Assembly: GCF_024699275.1 (NCBI RefSeq)
Contig: NZ_JAILPX010000074.1
Span: 1-64,000, forward strand
DNA length: 64,000 nt
Reading direction: 5' to 3'
Origin: Selenomonas sp.
GTDB taxonomy: Bacteria; Bacillota_C; Negativicutes; Selenomonadales; Selenomonadaceae
The first letter of the stretch is position 1; each line of letters opens with the position of its first letter. Shown in pieces: positions 1-8,585 of this stretch. The notes below the pieces were generated by a model. The model did not search any database. It was not told the origin of the DNA and worked only from the letters and a program-made list of their open reading frames with translations. The position numbers and the translations under genes are program-made.

Positions 1-121
1 CCTGGTCATAGCCCGTTAAGCCTTCTTTTGTTTCTTCTTCAAAAAGCGTCTTATAGGACGGGTTGTGGAGAATTTCAGTCGTACCAGTGATGCCATATTG
101 GCTAAGATCGATGTTTGCCAT
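1..121 (-). CDS. pckA: Phosphoenolpyruvate carboxykinase (ATP), N-terminal part
   Basis: The 40 visible codons begin [19 protein letters not shown] and continue [20 protein letters not shown], which is the characteristic start of ATP-dependent PEP carboxykinases of Selenomonas-type Negativicutes. The enzyme interconverts oxaloacetate and PEP in the cytoplasm; in rumen and gut Selenomonadaceae it links glycolysis to C4-acid fermentation. The ATG at 121 has an AGAGG site about 11 bases upstream. The gene runs off the left edge of the window, so the catalytic domain is not visible. A strong promoter lies about 100 bp upstream. Confidence 0.85.
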   Translation of the reverse strand, partial: MANIDLSQYGITGTTEILHNPSYKTLFEEETKEGLTGYDQ

Positions 122-200
122 TTTACATTCAACCTCTTTCATAAAAAGATACTTTGTAGTTTGAGAAGCTTTTCACTTAATGTTCCTCACCACGGATATT

Positions 201-229
201 ATATTAGCTTATTTTTTCATAAATGTCAA
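201..229 (-). promoter_or_regulatory. Sigma-A type promoter of pckA
   Basis: On the minus strand TTGACA (229-224) is followed by a 17-base spacer and TAATAT (206-201). It points at pckA and implies a 5' leader of roughly 70 bases. The surrounding DNA is very AT-rich. Confidence 0.75.
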
Positions 230-290
230 CTATTTTCTGTTTTAATTAAAAAAATATTATTTATCGAAATTATCCGACATAAATTGGATA

Positions 291-337
291 AACAAAACAG
301 AACGCTTAAAAACCGGTGATTGTTTTCGAGCGTTCTG
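291..337 (-). terminator. Intrinsic terminator after thrC
   Basis: The arms CAGAACGCT (298-306) and AGCGTTCTG (329-337) form a stem just downstream of the thrC stop codon. On the minus strand the stem is followed by TTTTGTTT. Confidence 0.7.
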
Positions 338-348
338 TGATCCGGGAA

Positions 349-1836
349 TTAATTCCCAATAAATTTCTGTACAGCTTCGGACATCTTATCCTTTGCGCAG
401 GCGCTTTGGTGGCGTATCTCTTTGTGCTTGAGAGCTGCCAATCCAGACGGAATAGGCTGGTCATTGAGTTCCTGCAATTTGTCCAGCAGGGCGAATTCAT
501 CGAGCCCTGCTGTCTCTGCCTGCAGGGCTTCCAACACGCTGCCATTGAATTTATAGGGACTGGCTGTGGATGCCACCACCATGATGCGGTTATCACCGGT
601 AGCATGGCGGTAATTTTTCGCCACCTGGAAGGCCACTGCGGTATGGGTGTCCACCACGTAGTGATGCTGTTCATATACCTGTTTGATGCACTTTTTGGTG
701 TCCGCGTCGGCAATCCAATCGGCCCAGAAGGTTTCCTTGATGATGCCCCGGGTCGTTGTGTCTACCTCGTAACTGCCGGTTGTTTTCAGTTCCCCCATCC
801 AAGCGGCTACCTGCTCCTTATTGCCCGTTACATGATAGAGCAGCCGTTCCAGATTGCTGGAAATCAGGATATCCATGGATGGTGTGATGGTCTTATAGAA
901 TTTTCGGTTCCGGTCATAGCGTCCCGTCTGCAGGAAATCCGTCAGCACATTGTTGGCATTGGAGGCACAAACCAGCTTATGGATGGGCAGACCCATCTGT
1001 TTGGCATAGAAACCTGCCAGGATATTGCCGAAGTTTCCAGTAGGGACGGTGACATTGATCTCCTCCCCTGCTGCAATACGGCCCGCCCTGCGCAAATCCG
1101 CGTAGGCGCTGAAATAATAGACGATCTGTGGCACCAGCCGTCCCCAGTTGATGGAGTTGGCCGAGGATAGCTTCACGCCTTGGGCTGCCAGCTGCTCATT
1201 AAACGGCGGATTGGCAAAGATGGCCTTTACACCACTCTGGGCATCGTCAAAATTGCCCTTTACCGCCGTGACATTGACATTGCTGCCCTCCTGGGTCAGC
1301 ATCTGCAGCTGCTGGATGCGGCTTACGCCTCCCTCGGGATAGAATACCATGATGGAAATCTGGTCCACATCCTTGAAGCCTTCCAAGGCTGCTTTACCCG
1401 TATCCCCGGAAGTGGCTACCAGGATGAGAACTCGGTCTTTTTCGCCAGTCTTTTTAAGGGCCGTACTCATGAGCTGCGGCAAAAGCTGCAGGGCCATGTC
1501 CTTAAAGGCACTGGTGGGTCCATGCCAAAGCTCCAAGACTTGCATATCACCTAAATCCGTTACCGGTGCCCGGTCAGAGCAGTCAAACTTGCCCTGACCA
1601 TAGGCCCGTTCCACGCAATTCTGAATTTCCGCTGCGGTGTAATCCGTTAAAAAGAGGCCCAGTACTTGCTGCGCCCGCTCTTCATAGGAAAGGGGCACCA
1701 GGCTTTCTACAAATGACGTATCAATTTGGGGCAGCTCCTCTGGCACGAAAAGACCGCCGTCTGTGGCCAGTCCTTTGATAATGGCCTCGGCTGAGGTTAC
1801 CTGTGCGTCGTTTCCCCGGGTACTGCTATACTTCAA
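349..1836 (-). CDS. thrC: Threonine synthase
   Basis: This is a PLP-dependent enzyme converting O-phospho-L-homoserine to L-threonine, the last step of threonine synthesis. The protein (495 aa) opens with KYSSTRG and an N-terminal domain containing LATDGGLFVPE. It has the PLP-lysine motif SAFKDMALQLLPQ near residue 110, the phosphate-loop motif ATSGDTGKAA, and the C-terminal VPTGNFGNILAG and LISSNLERLL motifs, at the family's normal length. The start is taken as TTG at 1836 because an AGAGG site sits 8 bases before it; an upstream in-frame codon overlaps that site. It lies 44 bp downstream of ybaK on the same strand, so the two are probably co-transcribed. Confidence 0.93.
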   Translation of the reverse strand: MKYSSTRGNDAQVTSAEAIIKGLATDGGLFVPEELPQIDTSFVESLVPLSYEERAQQVLGLFLTDYTAAEIQNCVERAYGQGKFDCSDRAPVTDLGDMQVLELWHGPTSAFKDMALQLLPQLMSTALKKTGEKDRVLILVATSGDTGKAALEGFKDVDQISIMVFYPEGGVSRIQQLQMLTQEGSNVNVTAVKGNFDDAQSGVKAIFANPPFNEQLAAQGVKLSSANSINWGRLVPQIVYYFSAYADLRRAGRIAAGEEINVTVPTGNFGNILAGFYAKQMGLPIHKLVCASNANNVLTDFLQTGRYDRNRKFYKTITPSMDILISSNLERLLYHVTGNKEQVAAWMGELKTTGSYEVDTTTRGIIKETFWADWIADADTKKCIKQVYEQHHYVVDTHTAVAFQVAKNYRHATGDNRIMVVASTASPYKFNGSVLEALQAETAGLDEFALLDKLQELNDQPIPSGLAALKHKEIRHQSACAKDKMSEAVQKFIGN

Positions 1837-1880
1837 TCCAACCGCCTCTTTCCTATAAACAATCAAATCAAACGTTTTAT

Positions 1881-2369
1881 TTATCGGCTGACCGCAGCCA
1901 GGGTAGCTTTGGCTGCCTGTACTAAATCTGCTGGTTTCAGGATAATCTGTTCGCCCCGTTTGCCAGCGCTGATGGCAATCACTTCCTGCTGCTTCGCGCT
2001 GTCATCCAGATATACGGGATAATCCTTCTTGGCACCTAAGGGAGAACAGCCCCCACGGATATAACCCGTCAGACCGAAGACCTCCTTTAAGTGAACCATT
2101 TCCACCCGTTTGTTGCCGGAGGCAGCCGCCAGCGCCTTCAAGTCCAGTTCTCCCCCGCCGGGGATAACCGCCATCAGGACTCCATTCTTATCGCCGCGAC
2201 AGACCAGAGTCTTATAGACCATTTCGATGGGCATGCCCACCGATTCGGCCACATGGACGGCAGACAGATCGCTTTCGTCCACCTCATAGGTTTTCAGCTC
2301 GTAGCTGATGCCCAGCGTATCCAAAATTCGGGCCGCATTGGTCTTTGCTTCTTTTTTCTTTTTTGCCAT
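1881..2369 (-). CDS. ybaK: Cys-tRNA(Pro)/Cys-tRNA(Cys) deacylase, YbaK type
   Basis: This is a 162-residue editing protein of the YbaK/EbsC family, which hydrolyses Cys-tRNA(Pro) formed by misacylation. Visible family marks are the Lys in YKTLVCRGD, the VIPGGGELDLKALAAASG segment, and GYIRGGCSPLGAKKDYPVY, the signature that forms the substrate pocket. The N-terminus is lysine-rich (MAKKKKEAKTNAARIL). It sits directly upstream of thrC in the same direction. The role is confident at family level; exact tRNA specificity is inferred from the family. Confidence 0.9.
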   Translation of the reverse strand: MAKKKKEAKTNAARILDTLGISYELKTYEVDESDLSAVHVAESVGMPIEMVYKTLVCRGDKNGVLMAVIPGGGELDLKALAAASGNKRVEMVHLKEVFGLTGYIRGGCSPLGAKKDYPVYLDDSAKQQEVIAISAGKRGEQIILKPADLVQAAKATLAAVSR

Positions 2370-2410
2370 TTCTTGTTACACCTAATTTCTTTCTTGAACG
2401 TCCGTCTATC

Positions 2411-2416
2411 ATTATA
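2411..2416 (-). promoter_or_regulatory. Candidate -10 element upstream of ybaK
   Basis: TATAAT on the minus strand lies 42 bases upstream of the ybaK start. No convincing -35 hexamer is seen at the right distance, so this is a weak call. Confidence 0.3.
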
Positions 2417-2558
2417 CTGCGATTTTACAAAATATGCTACTGAATTTTATAAATGAAAGAAATTTGTAAATCGGTGTTTTGCCTAATTGACAATCTGCCA
2501 CGAGATGCTGGCGGATTCAGCTTTAGGGAATCGAGTCCGGCCATTCGTCAGTTTGCTT

Positions 2559-2587
2559 TTGACTTGTCACGGGATATGGCGTATTAT
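2559..2587 (+). promoter_or_regulatory. Promoter of nadE
   Basis: TTGACT (2559-2564), a 17-base spacer and TATTAT (2582-2587) precede the nadE start by about 30 bases. Confidence 0.65.
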
Positions 2588-2619
2588 GGAAAGAAAATGA
2601 GATAAATGGAGTGAATGCA

Positions 2620-4509
2620 TTGTTGAAAATCGCTATGGCCCAGATGGAAGTCATTCCCGGGCATCCAGATAAAAACGCCGCCACCATGCTGCGGATGATT
2701 GATGAGGCAAAGGAAAATAGCGCCGACGTGATTATCTTCCCGGAAATGGCCATTCCCGGTTATCTTTTGGGCGATACCTGGGAGCAGACCAGCTTCCTGG
2801 CGGACTGTGAGCACTATGGCCGGGAAATCATCGCCGCCGCTCAGGGCATTACGGTGATGTTCGGCAACATCGCCATGGATTGGGACAAAAAGAACAACGA
2901 TGGCCGGGTACGCAAGTATAATGCCTTCTTTACGGCCCAAAACGGGCAGCTTCTTACGCCGGCGGGGCAGGCGTATCCCTTTGTCATCAAGACCCTGATG
3001 CCCAATTACCGGGAGTTTGACGATACCCGTCATTTCTACAGCCTGCAGCAGCTTGCTCTGGAACAAGGAAAGAACCCTGCTGACCTCATTGCGCCAATAA
3101 GCCTTAACCTGCAGGGAAAAAACTATCAGGTGGGCTGCCTGCTCTGTGAGGATGGCTGGAGCGACAACTATGCCCTGGAACCCTTGCAGCTTTTGCAGAA
3201 AAAGAGCAGGATTGATTTCTTCGTCAATATTTCGGCCTCTCCCTATACGCTGGGAAAGAACGACAAGCGCAACCGTGTCTTTGGCCAGCAGGCAAAAAAT
3301 ACGAGAACGCCCCTCTTCTATGTCAATGCCATTGGCTTGCAGAATAATGGCAAGACCGTTTATACCTTTGATGGAGCCAGCACGGCTTATAACGCCAATG
3401 GGGATGTCTGCGCGATGAGCGAAGAGTATCAGGAAGAACTGACCATTGTGGATATGGATGAGCTCTCTTCCATGCCTGCTCTGCCGGAAAATAGCGAACC
3501 GGATATCGCCCACATCTATCGGGCTTTGCATTATGGTGTGCGCCGCTTTTTGGAAAACATCCATATGCAGAAAGTGGTCATTGGCATTTCCGGCGGCATC
3601 GATTCGGCAGTGGCTGCTGCCCTGTACGCTGACATTGTGGGGCCGGAAAATCTGCTGTTGGTGAATATGCCCAGTGTCTTCAATTCGGCGACCACCAAGG
3701 GCCTCAGCAAGGAACTGGCGGATAATCTGGGCTGTCAGTATGCCGTGATTCCCATTCAGCATTCCGTTGACCATACGGTGGAACAGCTTTCCCAGACCCC
3801 TGTCACCTATCTGGCTGATGGTTCCCAGCAGAACCTTACCGTGTCTTCCTTCGTTACGGAAAACATTCAGGCTCGGGACCGCAGCGCCCGTATCTTGGCT
3901 GGAGCTGCGGCAGCCTTTGGCGGCGGCTTTACCTGCAATGCCAACAAGGCGGAAACTACTGTGGGCTACTCTACCCTTTACGGTGACCAATCCGGTTTTT
4001 TGGCTGCCCTGGCCGATTTGTGGAAGTATCAGGTTTATGCTCTGGCCCATTACCTCAATGATGTAATTTATGGCCGGGAGGTTGTGCCCCAGGGCATTAT
4101 CGATATCGTCCCCAGCGCAGAACTGTCTTCAGCCCAGAACGTGGATGAGGGTAAGGGAGACCCCATTAAGTACCCCTATCATGACTATTTGTTCCGCGCC
4201 TTTATTGAGCGCTGGCAGAAGGCGGCGCCGGAAGATATTCTGGAATGGTATGCCGCAGGCACCTTGGAGGAAAACATAGGATGCACGCCTGGCTGCGTAG
4301 CCCAATACTTCCCCACTGCCCAGGAATTTATTGCGGATTTGGAGCGCTGGTGGAACCTCTTTACAGGCATGGCGGTGGCCAAGCGCATTCAGGCGCCGCC
4401 CATCCTGGCAGTCAGCCGCCGGGCCTATGGTTTCGATCATCGGGAAGCCCAGAATGGCCCCTACTATACGCTGAAATACCAGCAGTTAAAGGAAAGATTA
4501 TTATCCTAA
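2620..4509 (+). CDS. nadE: Glutamine-dependent NAD+ synthetase
   Basis: This is a two-domain enzyme that amidates nicotinate adenine dinucleotide to NAD+ using ATP and glutamine-derived ammonia. The N-terminal nitrilase-type glutaminase shows the catalytic triad: Glu in IIFPEMAIPGYLLGD, Lys in KTLMPNYREFDD, and Cys in GCLLCEDGWS. The C-terminal synthetase has the PP-loop GISGGIDSAVAAALYA and the NKAETTVGYSTLYGD motif. At about 630 aa it is the usual length for glutamine-dependent NadE. The TTG at 2620 is preferred because GGAG lies 8 bases before it; a GTG at 2611 overlaps that site. It begins a plus-strand unit with the next two genes. Confidence 0.95.
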   Translation: MLKIAMAQMEVIPGHPDKNAATMLRMIDEAKENSADVIIFPEMAIPGYLLGDTWEQTSFLADCEHYGREIIAAAQGITVMFGNIAMDWDKKNNDGRVRKYNAFFTAQNGQLLTPAGQAYPFVIKTLMPNYREFDDTRHFYSLQQLALEQGKNPADLIAPISLNLQGKNYQVGCLLCEDGWSDNYALEPLQLLQKKSRIDFFVNISASPYTLGKNDKRNRVFGQQAKNTRTPLFYVNAIGLQNNGKTVYTFDGASTAYNANGDVCAMSEEYQEELTIVDMDELSSMPALPENSEPDIAHIYRALHYGVRRFLENIHMQKVVIGISGGIDSAVAAALYADIVGPENLLLVNMPSVFNSATTKGLSKELADNLGCQYAVIPIQHSVDHTVEQLSQTPVTYLADGSQQNLTVSSFVTENIQARDRSARILAGAAAAFGGGFTCNANKAETTVGYSTLYGDQSGFLAALADLWKYQVYALAHYLNDVIYGREVVPQGIIDIVPSAELSSAQNVDEGKGDPIKYPYHDYLFRAFIERWQKAAPEDILEWYAAGTLEENIGCTPGCVAQYFPTAQEFIADLERWWNLFTGMAVAKRIQAPPILAVSRRAYGFDHREAQNGPYYTLKYQQLKERLLS

Positions 4510-4523
4510 AGAAGAAACTGGAA

Positions 4524-4548
4524 GACCTTCCCCGTTGGGGAAGGTTAT
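4524..4548 (+). terminator. Hairpin between nadE and the next gene
   Basis: GACCTTCCCC (4524-4533) pairs with GGGGAAGGTT (4537-4546) around a short loop, followed by TATTTG. The U-tract is poor, so it may attenuate transcription rather than end it. Confidence 0.4.
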
Positions 4549-4572
4549 TTGTTCCTGTGGGGAGATGCGATT

Positions 4573-5274
4573 ATGCAAACAAATCTGATCAAAATCCGGG
4601 AACAGACCATACATCTCTTTGATGCAGTTCCCCTGCTTCCCTGTAAAGGGCTGGAGAATACGGGGGCGGTTTGTCATCCCTTTACCAATTCCTTGTTCTA
4701 CTTTCATCAATCCCAGGCAAAGTGGCTGGACATTTCCCTGCCCCGGAACTATGCCTACTTTCGCCAGCTTGTTCAGGAGCAGATTCATAGCTTTAGTTTG
4801 CCCTATATTTACGAACGAATTCACGAAGCTTATAAGCTGACCTGGTTCCGCCTTTGTAAGGATTATATGGATAGTAAAGACTTTGCTTATTACCTCAAGC
4901 ACAGCTGGCTGGATGAGGAAGATCCCAATCAGGATCCTGCGGTGAGCCTGCAGGAGGTGGTGGGTTACTTCAGGGAGGCAGCTGAGCAGCATTTGATGAT
5001 TCCTGCGGATTTAGCGGTCTATCGACACTTGCCGGACAAGCTTACTGTTTATCGTGGTGTCAGCCCTCACCGGGCAAGACTGGGGCTTTCCTGGACGGCG
5101 GACAAGGGGACGGCGCTGTGGTTCAAACAACGCTATGAGGGCAGTTTCCAGGGGCAGCTGTTAACGGCGGTGATTGATAAACAGGATGTTCTGGCTTATA
5201 TCGATGAGCGCAACGAGCGGGAATTGATTGTGGATGTGTTTGCCATTGAAAGCAAGGTGCAACCCTATGGATGA
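4573..5274 (+). CDS. Putative ADP-ribosyltransferase-fold protein
   Basis: A 233-residue soluble protein with no signal peptide. The C-terminal third contains LTVYRGVSPHRARLG, then LGLSWTADKGTALWFKQRY, then DERNERELIVDVF. This order of Arg, Ser-Trp-Thr and Glu resembles the R-S-E core of arginine-type ADP-ribosyltransferase folds, which use NAD. The N-terminal 140 residues are not recognised. ATG 4573 is chosen because GGGGAG lies 8 bases upstream. It sits 63 bp after nadE and overlaps the next gene by 8 bases. The fold assignment is by motif reading only; the substrate is unknown and it may not be catalytically active. Confidence 0.5.
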   Translation: MQTNLIKIREQTIHLFDAVPLLPCKGLENTGAVCHPFTNSLFYFHQSQAKWLDISLPRNYAYFRQLVQEQIHSFSLPYIYERIHEAYKLTWFRLCKDYMDSKDFAYYLKHSWLDEEDPNQDPAVSLQEVVGYFREAAEQHLMIPADLAVYRHLPDKLTVYRGVSPHRARLGLSWTADKGTALWFKQRYEGSFQGQLLTAVIDKQDVLAYIDERNERELIVDVFAIESKVQPYG

Positions 5275-6190
5275 GCTGATTAAAAAACTGCTGCAGCGGC
5301 TCACGCCTCTTTGGGAGACCCTCTATTTCTTCTACCAGCGCTTTCGGGATTATCACCGCATTGCCAGCTGGTTCGATATGGCCTCTGGCACCACCTATTA
5401 TTTTCTGCTGGGATTCCTGCCCTTTTTAGTATTCACGGTGAATCTCATGCTGTTTGTCATGGCCAGCCAGGTGGATGCCCTGTACGGTATGGCCTCCCAC
5501 TATCTGCCGGAGCGCATGGCTGGCCCGCTTATGAGCGATATTTCCCGCATCATGGGCAGTCGCAGCAATCTCTGGATGTGGGTTACCGGTATTTTCTCCC
5601 TCTATAGTTTTGTCCAAGGGCTCGTCATCCTGACCCGGGCCACCGATAGTTTGGATTATGCCCAGACAGAGGCCATGACCCGGGACAATCAGCATAATGT
5701 CCTGGTTTATGCCAAAGGCATCATCTTTACATTTGGACTTATGGTGGTGATTTTCCTCTCCTTGGGCCTGCCGGTCTTTGGCAATTCCCTGGTCTATTAT
5801 CTGGACAAAAGCATTCGCCTTCCGGAATTCTTCCTGGGCATATGGAATTTCCTGCGCGTGTTTTTACCCTTCGTCGTGCTGGTGGTATGGCTTACCTTCT
5901 TCTATATTTTTGCTCCCCATTCCTATACCCCACCCTTCCGTCAGGCATTCATTACGGCTTTGCTGGTCACCTGTCTATGGTTAGGGGTCACAGGTATCTA
6001 TGGCTGGTGCATGACCTTGATTCCCAGCATGGGAATTGCCTACGGTTCCCTCTTTGGCCTCTTCGCCCTGTTTATATGGTTTAAGTTCATTGTCAGTTTT
6101 ATCATCTACGGCATTGAATTTTTAATGGCTTTTAACGAAATCGAACTGCGTCGTAAGATTGCTGCCATCCAGGCAAAAAATACCCCCTGA
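5267..6190 (+). CDS. YihY/BrkB family inner-membrane protein
   Basis: About 307 residues with multiple membrane segments. An amphipathic N-terminus is followed by the family's SGTTYYFLLGFLPFLVF segment, then LVIFLSLGLP-like, VVLVVWLTFFYIFAP and LFGLFALFIWFKFIVSFIIYGIEF helices. Members were once called ribonuclease BN, but the family is now regarded as membrane proteins of uncertain function. The ATG at 5267 follows an AAGGTG site and overlaps the end of the previous gene, suggesting translational coupling. Confidence 0.85.
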   Translation: MDELIKKLLQRLTPLWETLYFFYQRFRDYHRIASWFDMASGTTYYFLLGFLPFLVFTVNLMLFVMASQVDALYGMASHYLPERMAGPLMSDISRIMGSRSNLWMWVTGIFSLYSFVQGLVILTRATDSLDYAQTEAMTRDNQHNVLVYAKGIIFTFGLMVVIFLSLGLPVFGNSLVYYLDKSIRLPEFFLGIWNFLRVFLPFVVLVVWLTFFYIFAPHSYTPPFRQAFITALLVTCLWLGVTGIYGWCMTLIPSMGIAYGSLFGLFALFIWFKFIVSFIIYGIEFLMAFNEIELRRKIAAIQAKNTP

Positions 6191-6286
6191 TTATAGCCAG
6201 ACTATACTCAGCTACGTGACAATAACGTAATTTATTTACCTCGAAAAAGGAATATGAATCAGCCCCTTTACTTTGGCATAAAATGT

Positions 6287-6334
6287 AGAGCCCTCCATAA
6301 GTTAGATTGATTGTTCTAACTTATGGAGGGCTCT
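6287..6334. repeat. Perfect 20-bp-arm palindrome, copy 1
   Basis: AGAGCCCTCCATAAGTTAGA (6287-6306) and its exact reverse complement (6315-6334) flank an 8-base spacer. A nearly identical palindrome occurs at 58013-58062. It lies in the 392-bp gap between yihY and the TonB receptor. It could act as a bidirectional transcript-ending hairpin, but there is no long U-tract. The repeat nature is certain; the function is unknown. Confidence 0.8.
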
Positions 6335-6389
6335 ATGATGTTATCATCGAGTTTTTTCCAAATCGCAGTTTACTGGGAAGTTCCTGCTA

Positions 6390-6487
6390 ATGGTATTCCG
6401 TTCATGCGTGGTAATGGGCGAGCGGGGGAGACCAACTGCGCTGTAACAAAAAAAGAAAGCGCGCAGTAACAGCGATAAACTGCAAGT
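6390..6487. repeat. Dispersed intergenic repeat, copy 1 (short form)
   Basis: This stretch is alignable with 57750-57990. Shared blocks are GTTCATGCGTGG near 6400, AGCGGGGGAG at 6421-6430, CCAACTGCGCTGTAACAAA at 6432-6450 and a GCAGTAACAGCGATAAACTGCAA-like end. Copy 1 lacks about 140 bp present in copy 2. The remainder of the 6191-6582 gap holds only the nearby palindrome and unremarkable sequence. Confidence 0.7.
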
Positions 6488-6582
6488 TCATAACATCTTT
6501 ACGCTATCATTTTTCTTGGTCAGATATATGCATGATCCTGTATCTTGCTCTATCCACTTTTGCCCAAAACCGCTATTTTCAA

Positions 6583-8547
6583 TCAAAATTTATAAGTATA
6601 ATTTACCATATAGCTGATTGGTGCATCATAATAGGTGGATGACGAATGAGAAATAACGTCATGGCGATTTAATACATTTTTGACGGTCAGCGAGATTTCC
6701 TGAGCTGTATCAGGCCGATAACTGGTGTGCCAGCTGGTAATGAAATAAGGCTTTGTCCTAAAGGAATGTTCTGCTGATGGCGTTTGTACCCGGTCACAGA
6801 GATAAGAACCGCTCAGATTAGAAACCAGCTTGCCGTGTTTATAGGTGATGCCGCCTGTAAGTTGTAATTTGCCAAACTTTCTATCCCAATACCCCTTCTT
6901 TTCGTTCTTGGATTCCGGATTCTGCCAGGTTATCCCCCAGTGATAGGATAGTGGATGCTGCCCTTTGATCTCACAGGCAAGTTCTACCCCTGTATTGCGA
7001 AAATCCTCATTATTGTAAGTGTACTGACTGCGGGCTGCATTCCAGGTGGCATTAATATTATCCTTGATATCCATATGGAATATGGCGGCTTTCCACTGAT
7101 GATGATGATGATTCTGTTTCCAGCCCGTTTCATAATTTATGCCCCGCTGTGGCTTCAAGGACGGATTGGGCACACCAGCACCCGTTGCACCATACATTTG
7201 CGAGAAGGTTGGCATGATAAAGGATTGTGCTATGCTGACATAAAGATTATTGGCTTTGTCCATTTTGTGCAGCCATTGCCCTGAAGCGCTGAAGTTATGG
7301 TAATTCTGGTCACGCCAGGCGCCAGAAGTCCAGGTTTCCCGTACCCCAAAAACGCCGGTATTTTTCTTATCGAATTTTTCCTCCAATTGTGCGAACGCTG
7401 CCCAATTGTTGCGCCCATAATCGGCAGCGTTTGGTGTGGATGGGGCATAAAGCTTCTGATAGACCTCACGCTGCATGCTTATGCCGCCAATCCAGCTGGT
7501 ACGCGGCGATACTTTCCAGCGGCGCTGCACATCCAGGCCATAGGTAATATTCTTTTCCCGGGTATTATACAAGGAGTTGGTTCTCTTCCCTTTAGCCGTA
7601 AGCAGCGTGGGACCGCAAGATTCTATCGTGCCATCATTCCAATATAGACCGGCCTTCCAATTCTTGTCGTGATAATTGAGCTGGGTGATATGGCGTTTGG
7701 TTTCATACTTGCGACTGTTGAACAAATCTCCTACGCGTGCCGCCGCACCAGCACTCGTCACATCGGTCACATAACGATCGTATTTCGATTCAGTTTCATA
7801 ATAGCCATACAGGAAATCCAGATTCTTGGTCAGGCTGTATTGGATACCTACGGACTGCTTTTTTACATGATTGACATTGGTTCTGGTCTGTCCAAATGAT
7901 GTTGCCGTCCTGCTGGCATCTATCCCATGCTTCCACTCGTTAAAATTATAATGAACAACCAGACGTTCATCACCAATATTGGCCGCATAGTGATGCTGCC
8001 CGGCACTGCCAATACCGGCGGTTACGGTATTGGCTGCTTTTTTCTTCGTAATGATATTGACGACACCGGCCATGGCCTCGCTGCCATAAAGAACGGAACC
8101 ACTGCCTTTGACTATTTCGATGCGCTCAATTGTATCCGCAGGGATGGCGGATAAATCGTATTTCCCACGCCAGGATATGGGATTGCCGTTTACCAGTACC
8201 AGCGTCCCGTTGTCGATGCCACGGATGTTGACATCATTGGCCATTGTGCCCATGGCCGAACCATTTTGTCCAAAAGCACCATAGGCAATACTGTCCACCT
8301 TTGCTAAGGCTTCACCAGCATTAGCAGCGCCGCTTTCCTTGATTTCCTGCGCCGTAACGACCTCCGTGGCTGCCGGAGTATCCACTTCCCTCTTATGGCT
8401 GCGGGTGGCGGTAACCACCACATCCCCTAGATTTTCTTCCACCGACTGCTGGTCAGCAGCTTCTGCAAAGGAATAACCGCTGACCAGTGTCATGGCGGTC
8501 AACCCCATTGCTACCTGTTTTGCTAACTGTTTCCTATCTTTACTCAA
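6583..8547 (-). CDS. TonB-dependent outer-membrane receptor (second receptor of the cobalamin operon)
   Basis: About 654 residues. It has a Sec signal peptide ending near SYSFAEAA, a TonB-box region GDVVVTATRS, a plug domain (VNIRGIDNGTLVLVNG, IERIEIVKGSGSVLYGS, AGVVNIIT) and a 22-strand-type barrel ending in the terminal aromatic YKF. It is the last gene of the riboswitch-controlled operon, about 40 bp after tonB, so a corrinoid is the likeliest ligand, but the sequence does not prove this. A run of four histidines (QNHHHHQWK) near residue 490 is unusual. TTG 8547 is preferred because AAAGG abuts the upstream ATG at 8556 with no spacing. Confidence 0.88.
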   Translation of the reverse strand: MSKDRKQLAKQVAMGLTAMTLVSGYSFAEAADQQSVEENLGDVVVTATRSHKREVDTPAATEVVTAQEIKESGAANAGEALAKVDSIAYGAFGQNGSAMGTMANDVNIRGIDNGTLVLVNGNPISWRGKYDLSAIPADTIERIEIVKGSGSVLYGSEAMAGVVNIITKKKAANTVTAGIGSAGQHHYAANIGDERLVVHYNFNEWKHGIDASRTATSFGQTRTNVNHVKKQSVGIQYSLTKNLDFLYGYYETESKYDRYVTDVTSAGAAARVGDLFNSRKYETKRHITQLNYHDKNWKAGLYWNDGTIESCGPTLLTAKGKRTNSLYNTREKNITYGLDVQRRWKVSPRTSWIGGISMQREVYQKLYAPSTPNAADYGRNNWAAFAQLEEKFDKKNTGVFGVRETWTSGAWRDQNYHNFSASGQWLHKMDKANNLYVSIAQSFIMPTFSQMYGATGAGVPNPSLKPQRGINYETGWKQNHHHHQWKAAIFHMDIKDNINATWNAARSQYTYNNEDFRNTGVELACEIKGQHPLSYHWGITWQNPESKNEKKGYWDRKFGKLQLTGGITYKHGKLVSNLSGSYLCDRVQTPSAEHSFRTKPYFITSWHTSYRPDTAQEISLTVKNVLNRHDVISHSSSTYYDAPISYMVNYTYKF

Positions 8548-8585
8548 AAATAACATCCTTTCCCCAAAAGTCTAACTTCCTTTTC

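Noticed and set aside
2488..2493. TTGACA upstream of nadE considered as its -35 box
   Set aside because: No -10 element at a proper distance; TTGACT/TATTAT further downstream fits better.
2584..4050. 488-codon open frame on the minus strand
   Set aside because: It is an antisense shadow of nadE, which has complete catalytic motifs; no ribosome site or family resemblance.
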